Part shown: one piece after another, positions 17,202 through 27,049 of the stretch
Layout: the number at the start of each line of letters is the position of its first letter
How positions within the stretch are numbered: position 1 is the first letter of the stretch
DNA from: Flavobacteriales bacterium
GTDB taxonomy: Bacteria; Bacteroidota; Bacteroidia; NS11-12g; UBA9320
Reading direction: 5' to 3'
Assembly: GCA_020635355.1 (NCBI GenBank)
Contig: JACJZW010000005.1
Coordinates: 127,801-191,800 of the forward strand
Length of the DNA stretch: 64,000 bases
Made by a program: the position numbers and the translations under genes
The notes under the pieces: generated by a model
Databases searched by the model: none
Seen by the model: the letters and a program-made list of their open reading frames with translations, nothing else
Told to the model about the DNA's origin: nothing

Positions 17202-17650
17202 GATTCCTTTCATTGATCGTTTTCACTGGGTTGGTTGCATCGTCGTGTAACGATAACAGCACCACTACCAACCGACCATTTATCCCTAATGTGCCGGTTA
17301 ACATCACCATAAATACGGATCTTCCATCGTACTATCATCTTCAAACTCCGGGGAACTACGCTCTGGTGAATGGCGGGAGTCGGGGTATTTTTTTGGTGCA
17401 CAATTTTGATGATGTCTTTTACGCCGTTGAACGAACGTGTACATATCACCCAGACGACAGCTGCGCCTTTGTGCAGATAGATTCCGGCAACATTCAACTC
17501 AAATGCGGAACCTTCGTTGATGGAAAATACGAGGCCTGTTGTGCCAGTAAATACGCCTTTGAGGGCACCGTTTTGCAGGGACCGTCTGTGTGGGCATTGA
17601 AACAATACAACGTTTTTGAGAATGGGAACCTGATCACCATCCGCAATTGA
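17198..17650 (+). CDS. Degenerate Rieske-like lipoprotein
   Basis: A 150-residue lipoprotein (lipobox SSC, Cys17). The C-terminal half has the shape of the Rieske beta fold found in Bacteroidota lipoproteins: CTYHPDD (Cys81/His84), then EACCASKYAFEGTVLQGP and WALKQYNV. The first box is CxxH rather than CxH, and the second reads E-A-C-C instead of C-x-x-H, so a normal 2Fe-2S site looks lost. Overlaps the previous gene as GTGA. Six Cys remain and could form disulfides instead. Confidence 0.6.
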   Translation: MRFLSLIVFTGLVASSCNDNSTTTNRPFIPNVPVNITINTDLPSYYHLQTPGNYALVNGGSRGIFLVHNFDDVFYAVERTCTYHPDDSCAFVQIDSGNIQLKCGTFVDGKYEACCASKYAFEGTVLQGPSVWALKQYNVFENGNLITIRN

Positions 17651-17737
17651 GTTCACCGTTTCCTGACCAAATCCCGACGAATTGACCCTTGTTCCAAACG
17701 GTGTGCAACTTTAATTGCACCTTCACGTTTTAACACC

Positions 17738-20215
17738 GTGCGATACCAAATAACCATCTGCCTCCTGTTGCTTTCATGTTCGCTTTGGGCGCAGGATTTT
17801 AGTCTGGTTCGAGGGTATGTGTACGATGAAAATAACATCCCGCTTCCGGGAGTCGAAATCCGCGTTACCAACACCAGTTTGGGGACCATCACCAATGAAG
17901 ATGGGCAGTATGAACTGCGTTTGGAACATGGTCTCAACCGGATTACGTTTTCCTTCATCGGTTATGAAACCATTCAACGCGACATCGTGGTGGAGAAAGA
18001 CATGGTTCAGAATATTTGGCTAAAGCCCGATGAAAATACCTTTCAAACCGTGGAGATTACCCGGAAGAAGAAGGACATTTCCAACTGGGTGATTAAACAG
18101 GTTATTGAACATCGGGACTCCATTCAAAATCTCTATCACAGCCATAAATGCCAGGTGTACATCAAATCGGTGGAAGTGGAAGAATATCAGGGAAAGGAAA
18201 AAAAGGACGATGACGATATCCCCGGTGAAGCTGATTTTGATCGGTTTGAAAAAGACGAGAATCCTCAACCCTCGGACTCCGGCAAGGTTCCCAATATGAA
18301 CTTGTACGAATGCCAGCTCATACGTCATTATCAAAAACCATCCGACATCAAGGAACAACGTTTGGCCGTTAAAAAGTACGGCGATCAAAGCTCTCTGTTT
18401 TACAAGAGCACGACGGAAGGAGAATTTGATCTCTATCAAAATCTGATTCACGTCCGAAGTCTTGGTCAAAATGCCCTGGTTTCTCCGTTCAGCACCGGAG
18501 CCTTTTTGGCGTATAAGTTTAAACTCCGGATGATCTATCACGATGAAACGGGCAAGAAAATATATGTGATTGGCGTGGTTCCCCGCAAGCTGGGCAACGC
18601 CTTATTCAAAGGAGAGGTAGAAATAGAAAGCGGCTCATGGACCCTCAGGTCGGTAGACCTGGAAGTGCCTAAAACGGCGTTGGTATTGTATGATGAATTT
18701 CGCTTCCATCAGGACTTTGCCGAGATTGATGGCCGGCACATGATGAGCGGTCAGTCCTTCAACTGGAAGTTTAAAAACGGCAAGTCCAACACCGAGGGCT
18801 ATTGCAAGGTTCAGTACAAGCAGCACGTCCTGGATACCGTCTATTCGCCGAAATTTTTCAATGCCGAACTGCGAGTTACTGAGAAGGAGGCCTACGAGAA
18901 AGACACCTCGTTTTGGATGAACATCCGTCCTGAGCCGTTGTCGGTTTCCGAACAGCGATTTGTGCGCTATCGCGACAGCCTCCATCACCTGTACACCTCG
19001 AAGGAATTTTTGGACTCGATTGACTCGTTGTACAATCGGGTTACCTTTCTCAAATTGGCTTGGAATGGTCAGGGGTACATCAACCGGCAACGAAAGGAGA
19101 ACATTGAATTCTCTCCATTGATTTCCGTGTTGGATCCCGTTGCTATTGGTGGTTGGCGGGTGCGCTATGATTTCTCGTATTACCGAAAATTTGTCAATCG
19201 GAAGAGCATTTACATCGCTCCATTTTTCAACTATGGATTTAAAAATAAGGATGTCAAGGGCAGCCTGTATGTGGAGTATCTGTTCAATCCGCTCAAGCGG
19301 AGTGAGGTGTCTCTAAGTGTGGGGAGGTACTTTGATTTTGTGAATCCATATGCACCTATCCTCAACATCATCCGGCGCGATAACTTTTTCGAAAAGAATT
19401 ACATCTCTGCGGATTTGCGAACCGAACTGGTGAATGGTTTATACATCGGCACCTTCGTGAATTTTGAACAGCGCAACAGCTTAAATGACTTTCAGTTTGC
19501 GGCCTTGGGCGATACGCTGTTTGAGGACAATAACCCCATCGACTTTGATGAACACAACGCTCTGCGCACCAGTGTTTACCTGAGCTATACACCGCACCAA
19601 CTCTACTTAAAGGAACCGTACGAAAAGATCATTCTGGGATCCCGGTATCCAACCTTTACCCTTAGTGTGCAAAAGGCATGGAACAACATACTCAACAGTA
19701 AGATCAAGTTCAGTTACGGAGAATTTGCGATTTCTCAAAAATTCAATGTGGGCATATTTGGCACCAGTCAATATCGGTTTAACATGGGTCAGTTTTTTGA
19801 CACCACCTCCCTGCGGGTGATGGATTACCGGTATCAGCGAGCCGGTGATCCGGTGTTTTTTACACCACCCATGTACACCTATCAGTTATTGGATTCCACC
19901 TTTCCAACCTTCCGGTTGTTTTTCGAAGGACACTATGTGCATCAGTTCAACGGCTTCTTGATGAATCGGATTCCATTACTGAAAAAGACCAATATCAAGG
20001 CTTCGGCCGGAGCAGGATTCCTGTATGCCCCGGAACGAAATTATCAGTACACCGAACTGTTTGTGGGGCTTAACCGAATTCTCAAGATTGGAAAAGAGCG
20101 CCTGCGGTTGGGGACGTATTATACCGTGGCTCAGAGCAATCACTTTGGTTTCCGGAGCATGTTCAAGGTTTCCTTTGAGTTCTACAACCGCACCAAAAAC
20201 ACGTGGACATTCTAA
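17738..20215 (+). CDS. DUF5686 / carboxypeptidase-regulatory-like outer-membrane protein
   Basis: An 825-residue protein with signal peptide (ITICLLLLSCSLWAQ). Residues about 25-105 form a carboxypeptidase-regulatory-like beta domain (GYVYDENNIPLPGVEIRVTN). The remaining ~700 residues match the DUF5686 layout: ISNWVIKQVIEHRDSIQN, an acidic insert, then a long barrel-like region ending FKVSFEFYNRTKNTWTF, with a terminal aromatic. It resembles a TonB-receptor-like barrel without a plug. GTG start chosen by the signal peptide. Function unknown. Confidence 0.85.
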   Translation: MRYQITICLLLLSCSLWAQDFSLVRGYVYDENNIPLPGVEIRVTNTSLGTITNEDGQYELRLEHGLNRITFSFIGYETIQRDIVVEKDMVQNIWLKPDENTFQTVEITRKKKDISNWVIKQVIEHRDSIQNLYHSHKCQVYIKSVEVEEYQGKEKKDDDDIPGEADFDRFEKDENPQPSDSGKVPNMNLYECQLIRHYQKPSDIKEQRLAVKKYGDQSSLFYKSTTEGEFDLYQNLIHVRSLGQNALVSPFSTGAFLAYKFKLRMIYHDETGKKIYVIGVVPRKLGNALFKGEVEIESGSWTLRSVDLEVPKTALVLYDEFRFHQDFAEIDGRHMMSGQSFNWKFKNGKSNTEGYCKVQYKQHVLDTVYSPKFFNAELRVTEKEAYEKDTSFWMNIRPEPLSVSEQRFVRYRDSLHHLYTSKEFLDSIDSLYNRVTFLKLAWNGQGYINRQRKENIEFSPLISVLDPVAIGGWRVRYDFSYYRKFVNRKSIYIAPFFNYGFKNKDVKGSLYVEYLFNPLKRSEVSLSVGRYFDFVNPYAPILNIIRRDNFFEKNYISADLRTELVNGLYIGTFVNFEQRNSLNDFQFAALGDTLFEDNNPIDFDEHNALRTSVYLSYTPHQLYLKEPYEKIILGSRYPTFTLSVQKAWNNILNSKIKFSYGEFAISQKFNVGIFGTSQYRFNMGQFFDTTSLRVMDYRYQRAGDPVFFTPPMYTYQLLDSTFPTFRLFFEGHYVHQFNGFLMNRIPLLKKTNIKASAGAGFLYAPERNYQYTELFVGLNRILKIGKERLRLGTYYTVAQSNHFGFRSMFKVSFEFYNRTKNTWTF

Positions 20216-20281
20216 GCTGAAGTCCGATGGATTGGTTGTGGGTGTTGTGCTGAAATGAAAAGTAAGAATCCCTCCCTACCC

Positions 20282-20312
20282 TTTGTATTTCCTATATTTT
20301 AGTATACTTTTG
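20282..20312 (+). promoter_or_regulatory. Promoter of the rimP-nusA-infB operon
   Basis: TTTG at 20282-20285 and TACTTTTG at 20305-20312 are separated by 19 bp, matching both halves of the Bacteroidota TTTG / TAnnTTTG promoter consensus. Transcription should start near 20318. Confidence 0.65.
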
Positions 20313-20335
20313 CCGCCTGTTTGACAGCGTGATAC

Positions 20336-20359
20336 GGGGGAATGCAATTCCCCCTTTTT
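20336..20359 (+). promoter_or_regulatory. Leader hairpin with T-run upstream of rimP
   Basis: A perfect 8-bp stem (GGGGGAAT / ATTCCCCC, loop GCA, 20336-20354) is followed by T5. It lies after the predicted promoter and before the rimP ATG, so it may work as an attenuator; it may instead be a member of a genomic palindrome family (a related GTAGGG...ATGCAATT...CCCTAC element occurs at 50871-50892). Confidence 0.5.
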
Positions 20360-20377
20360 GTTGGACGATATTTTGAA

Positions 20378-20881
20378 ATGGAACTGATTAATCGGGTTCG
20401 AAGCCTTGTTGAGGAGGAATTAGCCGGAAGCGAGTACTTCCTGGTTGATGTGCTGGGAGGAGGAAACAGCCGTAAGATCAGTGTATTGGTGGACGGTGAT
20501 GAGGGCATGAGCATTCAGGCTTGTGCGCGAATCAGTCGAAACTTGTCTGAGATCATTGACGATGAATCGTTTGAATCGGATGCCTTCATACTCGAAATAT
20601 CCAGTCCCGGAGCCGATCGGCCTTTGAGTCATCCCCGGCAGTACAACAAACACATTGGCAGAGACCTGATCATCCGAACCTTGAACGGTGAGGAATGGCT
20701 GGGTAAGCTGGAGGAAGTAATGGATGATAACATCCGATTGGTGACTCCAAAAGGAAAGAAAGGTAAACCGGGAAAGTCCGGTAAAAAGGATAAAAACAAT
20801 GAACCGCGAAATGTAGATGGTGAACTGGTGCTGTCAATGAACAGCATTGAACAGGCCACCGTTGTCATTTCCTTTAAATAA
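20378..20881 (+). CDS. rimP: Ribosome maturation factor RimP
   Basis: A 167-residue RimP. The DILEISSPGADRPL-type core is present (FILEISSPGADRPLSHPRQ), followed by the SH3-like C-terminal domain with a Lys-rich insert (KGKKGKPGKSGKKDK). RimP binds the 30S subunit late in maturation. The ATG at 20378 fits the family N-terminus; an upstream in-frame ATG at 20342 lies inside the leader hairpin. First gene of a rimP-nusA-infB operon, 7 bp before nusA. Confidence 0.93.
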   Translation: MELINRVRSLVEEELAGSEYFLVDVLGGGNSRKISVLVDGDEGMSIQACARISRNLSEIIDDESFESDAFILEISSPGADRPLSHPRQYNKHIGRDLIIRTLNGEEWLGKLEEVMDDNIRLVTPKGKKGKPGKSGKKDKNNEPRNVDGELVLSMNSIEQATVVISFK

Positions 20882-20888
20882 GTGCGAT

Positions 20889-22124
20889 ATGAGTTTAGGA
20901 CTTGTAGAATCGTTCTCGGAATTCAAGGAATTCAAAAACATCGACCGCGCCACCATGATGCGCGTGATGGAAGACGTTTTCAGAAGCATGCTTCGACGTA
21001 AGTATGGTGATGACTCCAATTTTGACATCATCATCAACACGGAACACGGGGATCTCGAGATTTTCCGTAACCGTAAAATTGTTGACATTGACGAGGTAGA
21101 AGACCCGAATCAGGAGATCGACATCAACGAGGCAAAAGGTCTGGAAGAAGACTATGAGATTGGTGAGGATGCCATCGAAGAAATCAAGCTGCTTGATTTC
21201 GGACGTCGCGCCATCCTTGCTGCTCGTCAAACCTTGCTTTCGCGAATTCTTGAATTGGAAAAAGACGAACTTTTCCGTAAGTACAAGGATCGTGTTGGTG
21301 AAATTATCGCCGGTGAGGTATACCAGATCTGGAAGCGTGAGTTGATGATTTTGGACGATGAGGGCAATGAACTGATCCTTCCTAAAACGGAGATGATTGG
21401 TCGTGACTTCTTTAAAAAAGGAGACAGCATCCGCGCCGTTGTTTTGCGTGTTGAAATGCAGAATAACAACCCGCGCATCATTCTGTCCCGTACGGCTCCA
21501 ATCTTCCTCGAGCGTTTGTTTGAACTGGAAGTACCGGAAATTCTCGACGGTTTGATTACCATTAAAAATGTGGTACGTGAGCCGGGTGAGCGCGCCAAAG
21601 TAGCCGTTGAAAGTTACGATGACCGGATTGATCCGGTTGGTGCATGTGTGGGGATGAAAGGTTCCCGTATTCACGGCATCGTTCGCGAACTTCGAAACGA
21701 GAACATTGATGTCATTAATTACACTACCAATGTACCACTGTATATACAGCGCGCATTGAGCCCCGCCAAGGTTTCCTCCATCCAGATCGATGAGGAAGAA
21801 AAACGTGCGGATGTATATTTGCCCAGCGATCAGGTTTCACTGGCCATCGGTAAAGGCGGTTTTAACATTAAACTCGCCGGCCGGTTGGTTGGATACAACA
21901 TCGATGTGTACCGTGAAAATGTGGATGAGGAAGATGTTGACGTGGACTTGGACGAGTTTACCGATGAGATTGATGAATGGATCATCGATGAACTGAAGGC
22001 AATTGGTCTTGATACCGCCAAAAGTGTGTTGGATACCAGCAATGAAGACCTGGTACGCCGAACCGAACTGGAAGAAGAGACCATCATTGAGATCAAAAAG
22101 ATCTTTGAAGCTGAATTTGAGTGA
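20889..22124 (+). CDS. nusA: Transcription termination/antitermination factor NusA
   Basis: A 411-residue NusA: N-terminal RNA-polymerase-binding domain, S1 domain (GEIIAGEVYQIWKRELMI), two KH domains (EPGERAKVAVES... and ...PSDQVSLAIGKGGFNIKLAG), and a short acidic tail. Length is normal for Bacteroidota, which lack the E. coli acidic repeats. ATG 20889 matches the family start. It modulates pausing, termination and rRNA antitermination, and in other bacteria autoregulates this operon. Confidence 0.96.
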   Translation: MSLGLVESFSEFKEFKNIDRATMMRVMEDVFRSMLRRKYGDDSNFDIIINTEHGDLEIFRNRKIVDIDEVEDPNQEIDINEAKGLEEDYEIGEDAIEEIKLLDFGRRAILAARQTLLSRILELEKDELFRKYKDRVGEIIAGEVYQIWKRELMILDDEGNELILPKTEMIGRDFFKKGDSIRAVVLRVEMQNNNPRIILSRTAPIFLERLFELEVPEILDGLITIKNVVREPGERAKVAVESYDDRIDPVGACVGMKGSRIHGIVRELRNENIDVINYTTNVPLYIQRALSPAKVSSIQIDEEEKRADVYLPSDQVSLAIGKGGFNIKLAGRLVGYNIDVYRENVDEEDVDVDLDEFTDEIDEWIIDELKAIGLDTAKSVLDTSNEDLVRRTELEEETIIEIKKIFEAEFE

Positions 22125-22264
22125 TTGGATTCACTTCACATAGATAATTGATATGCGGAAAGGCAAAATCGATTGGGAATCATGAACTGACAGGACAAGT
22201 ATACATATTGGCCGGTTCGTGTTTTCAAGTCGTTTTACGTCTGCCCAAAATTGGATAGCAATAC

Positions 22265-25057
22265 ATGGCTGAAAAAACATATAGAATCTCGAAAGTTGCG
22301 ACTGAGCTTAACGTCAGTTGGAAGAGTTTGATTGAGCATCTCAATGATAGCGGCTTCCAGGTGGATGTTAAGCCTACGGTTAAAATCGGTCAGGATATGT
22401 ATGACGTCCTCGAGCAAAAATTCCGGTCTGACAAGCAGGCGAAGGAGGAATCTCAGGCGCTTGAAATTCATATCCGTCGCCAGGATGAAACCCTGGTAGC
22501 CGATCGCAAAACTCCGAAGAAGAAGAAAAAAGACTCCATGAGTGATGTAGTCCTGATCAAGGACACGGGCCTCACCATGAAGAGTCAGGAAACAACACCT
22601 GCAGAACCACCTAAGCAGGAAACCCCACCACCTCCTCCACCAAAAGTAGAGGAGAAAAAAGTGGTTGAAGTGGTTGAAGAAAAACCCGCTGAACCAGTTA
22701 AAGAGGAGAAAAAACAAGATCTCCCTGGTTTGAAGGTGTTGGGCAAGATTGAGCTGGATAAGCCTAAGCCGGAACCGAAGCCTAAGGTGGAAGAAAAGGC
22801 GCCTGAAAAACCGGCCGAAACCAAAGCACCGGAACCGGAGAAAAAGGTGGAAACACCTGCCGCCGAAAAAACTGAAAAACCGGTAGCTAAAGAAAAACCC
22901 GCTGATCAACCTCCGGTGGAAGAGGTGAAGGTAATCAGACCTCAATACGAGAAACTGGATGGACTTACCATCAAGGGTAAGATTCAACTCCCCGATCCTC
23001 CGAAAAAGAAGAAACCCGTTGCCAGCAGTGAAGGCAAACCGGAAGATAATCTTCGTAAAAAGCGCAAGCGTACTACCAAAGGTGATGCCCCAGTTAGAGG
23101 TGGTCGTCGAGGCGGACGCGAGGAAGTGAAGGAGGAAATCACTGAAAAGGAAATCCAGGATAAGATTAAAGCCACGTTGGCCAAACTTGGCGGACAAAAA
23201 GGCGGTGGAAAATCCGGCAATCAACGTCAGAAACTTCGTCGTCAACGTCGGGAAGATCACAAAACCATCCGGGAGGAAGAACAACTCCAGAAGGAGAAGG
23301 AAAGCATGGTGCTCAAAGTAACAGAATTTGTTACCGCCAACGAGCTATCCGTCCTGATGGATGTTTCGGTAAATGAAATTATTACCGCCTGTTTCTCCTT
23401 GGGTATGATGGTTTCCATCAACCAACGTCTGGATGCGGAAACCATTCAGATTGTGGCGGAAGAATTTGGCTACACGGTTCAATTCGTTGATGCTGAAGAG
23501 CAGGTAGAATTTGAGGAGGAACCGGATGATCCGGCCGATTTGGAGGAACGATGGCCTATTGTAACCGTAATGGGTCACGTAGACCACGGTAAAACATCGT
23601 TGCTGGATTATATCCGTAATGCCAACGTAATTGCGGGCGAAGCCGGGGGTATCACCCAGCACGTTGCGGCGTACGAGGTACAACTCAAGAACAAGAAGAA
23701 AATAACCTTCGTGGATACACCGGGTCACGAGGCCTTTACGGCAATGCGTGCTCGGGGTGCCAAGGTAACCGACGTAGCCATTATTGTGATTGCGGCGGAC
23801 GACAATGTGATGCCACAAACCAAGGAGGCCATCAGCCACGCTCAGGCAGCCGGTGTACCTATTGTGTTTGCCATCAACAAGATTGACCGTGAAAACGCCA
23901 ATCCGGATAAAATCCGTGAAGAACTCTCGGCTATGAACATCCTCGTTGAAGAATGGGGTGGAAGCTTCCAGGCTCAGGAAATCTCGGCCAAAAAAGGATC
24001 CAACATTGATGAGCTTCTCGACAAGGTATTGCTGGAAGCCGAAATGTTGGAACTGAAAGCCAATCCGGACAAACGCGCCAAGGGTACGGTTATGGAAGCA
24101 CAGCTCGATAAAGGTCGGGGTGTACTGGCATCGATCCTCGTTCAGGAAGGAACCCTGTCTGTTGGAGATGCCCTGGTAGCCGGACATCACTTCTGTAGGG
24201 TTCGGGCCATGTTCAATGAACGGATGCAACCGGTGAAAACGGCCGGTCCATCCACTCCGGTGAACATTCTTGGATTTACCTCTGCTCCAACGGCGGGAGA
24301 TGTATTCCAGGTATTTGAATCGGAACAGGATGCAAAGGATATTGCCAACCGTCGTGCTCAATTGCAGCGTGAACAAGGTATTCGGGCAACAAAACACCTT
24401 ACTCTGGACGACATTGGCCGACGATTGGCCATTGGAAACTTCAAGGAATTGAAGGTGATTGTGAAGGCAGACGTGGATGGATCATCCGAAGCCCTCTCCG
24501 ATTCGTTGATCAAACTGTCTACCGAAGAAATTCAGGTAAATGTGATTCACAAATCTGTGGGTGCCATCACGGAATCCGACGTATTGCTCGCCAGTGCATC
24601 GGATGCCATCATCATAGGTTTCCAGGTTCGTCCGGTTACATCGGCCAAAAAACTGGCAGAACAGGAGGAAATCGACATCCGATTGTACTCCGTTATCTAT
24701 CAGGCCATCGATGAAATCAAGGCAGCCATGGAAGGCATGCTGGCTCCTGAATTTGAAGAGAAAATCACCGGTAATGCCGAAATCCGTGAAGTCTTCAAAA
24801 TCAGTAAAGTTGGTGCGGTTGCCGGCTGTATGATCACCGATGGTAAGATTGCCCGTGACAATAAGGTTCGCCTTATTCGTGATGGGGTGGTGGTGTACTC
24901 AGGTGAAATGGCCTCACTCAAACGCTTCAAGGATGATGTGAAGGAAGTTAACCGCGGATTTGAATGTGGTATTCAGATCAAAAATTACAACGATATCCGC
25001 GAAGGCGACATCATTGAGTGCTACGAGGAGATTGAGGTGAAACGCAAACTGAAGTAA
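22265..25057 (+). CDS. infB: Translation initiation factor IF-2
   Basis: A 930-residue IF-2. The N-terminal domain (KTYRISKVATELNVSW) is followed by a long Pro/Lys/Glu-rich low-complexity segment (about residues 100-310), then the GTPase with G1 GHVDHGKT (about 436), G3 DTPGHE and G4 NKID, and domains II-IV to ...ECYEEIEVKRKLK. It recruits fMet-tRNA to the 30S subunit. 140 bp separate it from nusA; I see no clear promoter there. Confidence 0.97.
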   Translation: MAEKTYRISKVATELNVSWKSLIEHLNDSGFQVDVKPTVKIGQDMYDVLEQKFRSDKQAKEESQALEIHIRRQDETLVADRKTPKKKKKDSMSDVVLIKDTGLTMKSQETTPAEPPKQETPPPPPPKVEEKKVVEVVEEKPAEPVKEEKKQDLPGLKVLGKIELDKPKPEPKPKVEEKAPEKPAETKAPEPEKKVETPAAEKTEKPVAKEKPADQPPVEEVKVIRPQYEKLDGLTIKGKIQLPDPPKKKKPVASSEGKPEDNLRKKRKRTTKGDAPVRGGRRGGREEVKEEITEKEIQDKIKATLAKLGGQKGGGKSGNQRQKLRRQRREDHKTIREEEQLQKEKESMVLKVTEFVTANELSVLMDVSVNEIITACFSLGMMVSINQRLDAETIQIVAEEFGYTVQFVDAEEQVEFEEEPDDPADLEERWPIVTVMGHVDHGKTSLLDYIRNANVIAGEAGGITQHVAAYEVQLKNKKKITFVDTPGHEAFTAMRARGAKVTDVAIIVIAADDNVMPQTKEAISHAQAAGVPIVFAINKIDRENANPDKIREELSAMNILVEEWGGSFQAQEISAKKGSNIDELLDKVLLEAEMLELKANPDKRAKGTVMEAQLDKGRGVLASILVQEGTLSVGDALVAGHHFCRVRAMFNERMQPVKTAGPSTPVNILGFTSAPTAGDVFQVFESEQDAKDIANRRAQLQREQGIRATKHLTLDDIGRRLAIGNFKELKVIVKADVDGSSEALSDSLIKLSTEEIQVNVIHKSVGAITESDVLLASASDAIIIGFQVRPVTSAKKLAEQEEIDIRLYSVIYQAIDEIKAAMEGMLAPEFEEKITGNAEIREVFKISKVGAVAGCMITDGKIARDNKVRLIRDGVVVYSGEMASLKRFKDDVKEVNRGFECGIQIKNYNDIREGDIIECYEEIEVKRKLK

Positions 25058-25132
25058 GCGTCACCCGCCCAATCCGCTATCTGTCTGACTGTTTTTTGTC
25101 GTAACTTGGCGCTGGATTAAGCGTCACATTCT

Positions 25133-26137
25133 ATGAGAAAAGCACGCATTGCCGGCCTGGGATTTTATGTGCCGGAAAACGTTGTCACCAATCAGGATCT
25201 CACCTCGTTCATGGACACGTCCGATGAATGGATTCGTGAACGAACCGGAATCGAAGAACGTCGCTGGGTAGTTCCCGGTGAGGATACTACCTCCGGTATG
25301 GGTGTAAAAGCAGCCCGGATGGCTATCGAAAATGCCGGGTTGGAAGCCTCCGACATCGACTTTATCATCTTTGCAACACTTAGCCCGGATTACTATTTCC
25401 CGGGACCGGGTGTGCAGGTTCAGGAAGCTCTGGGAATAGATACCATCGGTGCCCTGGATGTCCGGAATCAATGTTCCGGATTTGTGTATGCCCTGAGCGT
25501 TGCCGATCAATACATCAAAACCGGAATGTATAACAACATTCTGGTGATTGGATCGGAATATCACAGCGGTGGGCTGGAAAAAACCACCCGCGGAAGAGGC
25601 GTTACCGTAATCTTTGGTGATGGTGCCGGTGCGGCGGTTGTGACAGCATCCGATGATGCCAATCGCGGCATTTTATCGACTCATTTACACAGCGAAGGAA
25701 AGAATGCCACGGAGCTTGCCTTGATTGGCCCCGCCACGTCCCGTTGGGTGGATCAAATCATCGCTGATCACAGTGAGGAGGACACCTCCTTCTATCCGTA
25801 TATGAATGGAAATTACGTATTCAAACACGCTGTTACCCGGTTTCCGGAAGTCATTATGGAAGCCCTTATGGCCAATAATCTCACTCCGGCAGATATTGAC
25901 CTGCTGGTTCCACATCAAGCCAATTTGCGTATTGCCCAGTTTGTTCAACGCACCATGAAATTGCGGGACGATCAGGTGTTTAATAACATCATGAAATACG
26001 GCAACACCACTGCAGCGTCTGTGCCCATTGCCTTAACGGAGGCGTTTCAGCAAGGACGGGTAAAACCCGGAGATCTCATTTGTTTGGCTGCATTTGGTAG
26101 CGGTTTCACCTGGGCTAGTGCATTGATTCGTTGGTAG
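25133..26137 (+). CDS. fabH: 3-oxoacyl-ACP synthase III (KAS III)
   Basis: A 334-residue FabH-type condensing enzyme with the full Cys-His-Asn triad: Cys114 in NQCSGF, His261 in VPHQAN, and Asn291 in YGNTTAAS. It starts fatty-acid elongation by joining acetyl- or branched acyl-CoA to malonyl-ACP. FabH paralogs serve secondary lipids in Bacteroidota, and no other fab gene is adjacent, so housekeeping versus accessory role is open. The MscS gene begins on the next base. Confidence 0.93.
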   Translation: MRKARIAGLGFYVPENVVTNQDLTSFMDTSDEWIRERTGIEERRWVVPGEDTTSGMGVKAARMAIENAGLEASDIDFIIFATLSPDYYFPGPGVQVQEALGIDTIGALDVRNQCSGFVYALSVADQYIKTGMYNNILVIGSEYHSGGLEKTTRGRGVTVIFGDGAGAAVVTASDDANRGILSTHLHSEGKNATELALIGPATSRWVDQIIADHSEEDTSFYPYMNGNYVFKHAVTRFPEVIMEALMANNLTPADIDLLVPHQANLRIAQFVQRTMKLRDDQVFNNIMKYGNTTAASVPIALTEAFQQGRVKPGDLICLAAFGSGFTWASALIRW

Positions 26138-27049
26138 ATGAACTGGGATCACGAACTCTTTTTAGATATACGAACCAAGGACATTGTAGTGATCATCAGC
26201 ATTTTGCTGGTGTCTATTGTATCCGTGCGTTTTCTGCGCTTTGCCATCCGCCGATATTACAAACGGATCAGTCTTCAGGATGAAGAGCGTGTAACCAGCT
26301 TAAAATTCATCAGCAACATCATGTCGTTGCTGGTGTATGGGGTTGCCGCCATCATCATCGTCTATAACATCCCACCATTGAAAAAAGTGGGGCTTTCCCT
26401 TTTTGCCAGTGCGGGTATCTTAGCCGCCATACTGGGTTTTGCGTCACAGGCAGCCATCAGTAATATCATCGGAGGTATCTTCATCGTCCTGTTTAAGCCG
26501 TTTCGGGTAGGCGATTTTGTTAAAATTTCCGATCAGTATCAAGGGGTGGTAGAAGATGTTACCATGCGTCATACCGTGATTCGAAGCTTTGAAAACCGAC
26601 GAATCATAATTCCTAATTCCATCGTGAATTCAGAGACCATTGTGAACAGCTCCATCATTGAAGATAAGGTTTGTAACTTCATCGAGTTTGATATTGCGTA
26701 TGATGCCGATATCGACAAAGCCAGAAAGATCATTCAGGATATAGCTGAAAAACATCCGCTTTGCATTGATAACCGAACGGAAGATGACCTGATCAAAGGC
26801 TACCGAAAAGTTCGAATCCGGGTCACCAATCTGGGCGACTTCAGTGTCACACTGCGGGCATACGTTTGGACCGATAACTACGATTATGGTTTTGACCTCA
26901 AGTTTGAGATGCTTGAAAAGGTGAAAAAAGAGTTTGATCGTCAAGGCGTGGAAATTCCATTCCCGTATCGCACCATTGTGTACAAATCGGACTTAAGCAA
27001 ATCCGCCAACCCCACACAGGATGATAAAGCCGACGAAAAAAACAAGTAA
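26138..27049 (+). CDS. MscS-type mechanosensitive channel
   Basis: A 303-residue inner-membrane protein. About three TM segments lie before the pore helix (LFASAGILAAILGFASQAAISNIIGGIFIVLFKPF), and the cytoplasmic beta domain has VGDFVKI and NRRIIIPNSIV. This is the small MscS layout. It releases solutes on hypo-osmotic shock. The start directly follows the fabH stop; the end overlaps the protease gene by 29 nt, pointing to one operon. Confidence 0.93.
   Translation: MNWDHELFLDIRTKDIVVIISILLVSIVSVRFLRFAIRRYYKRISLQDEERVTSLKFISNIMSLLVYGVAAIIIVYNIPPLKKVGLSLFASAGILAAILGFASQAAISNIIGGIFIVLFKPFRVGDFVKISDQYQGVVEDVTMRHTVIRSFENRRIIIPNSIVNSETIVNSSIIEDKVCNFIEFDIAYDADIDKARKIIQDIAEKHPLCIDNRTEDDLIKGYRKVRIRVTNLGDFSVTLRAYVWTDNYDYGFDLKFEMLEKVKKEFDRQGVEIPFPYRTIVYKSDLSKSANPTQDDKADEKNK

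Noticed and set aside
22235..23284. 349-codon open frame opposite infB
   Set aside because: It mirrors the Lys/Pro/Glu-rich low-complexity part of IF-2 (giving Phe/Leu-rich antisense); no family pattern.
23345..24397. 350-codon open frame opposite the IF-2 GTPase domain
   Set aside because: Antisense shadow of a strongly conserved gene; the encoded protein has no signal or motif.
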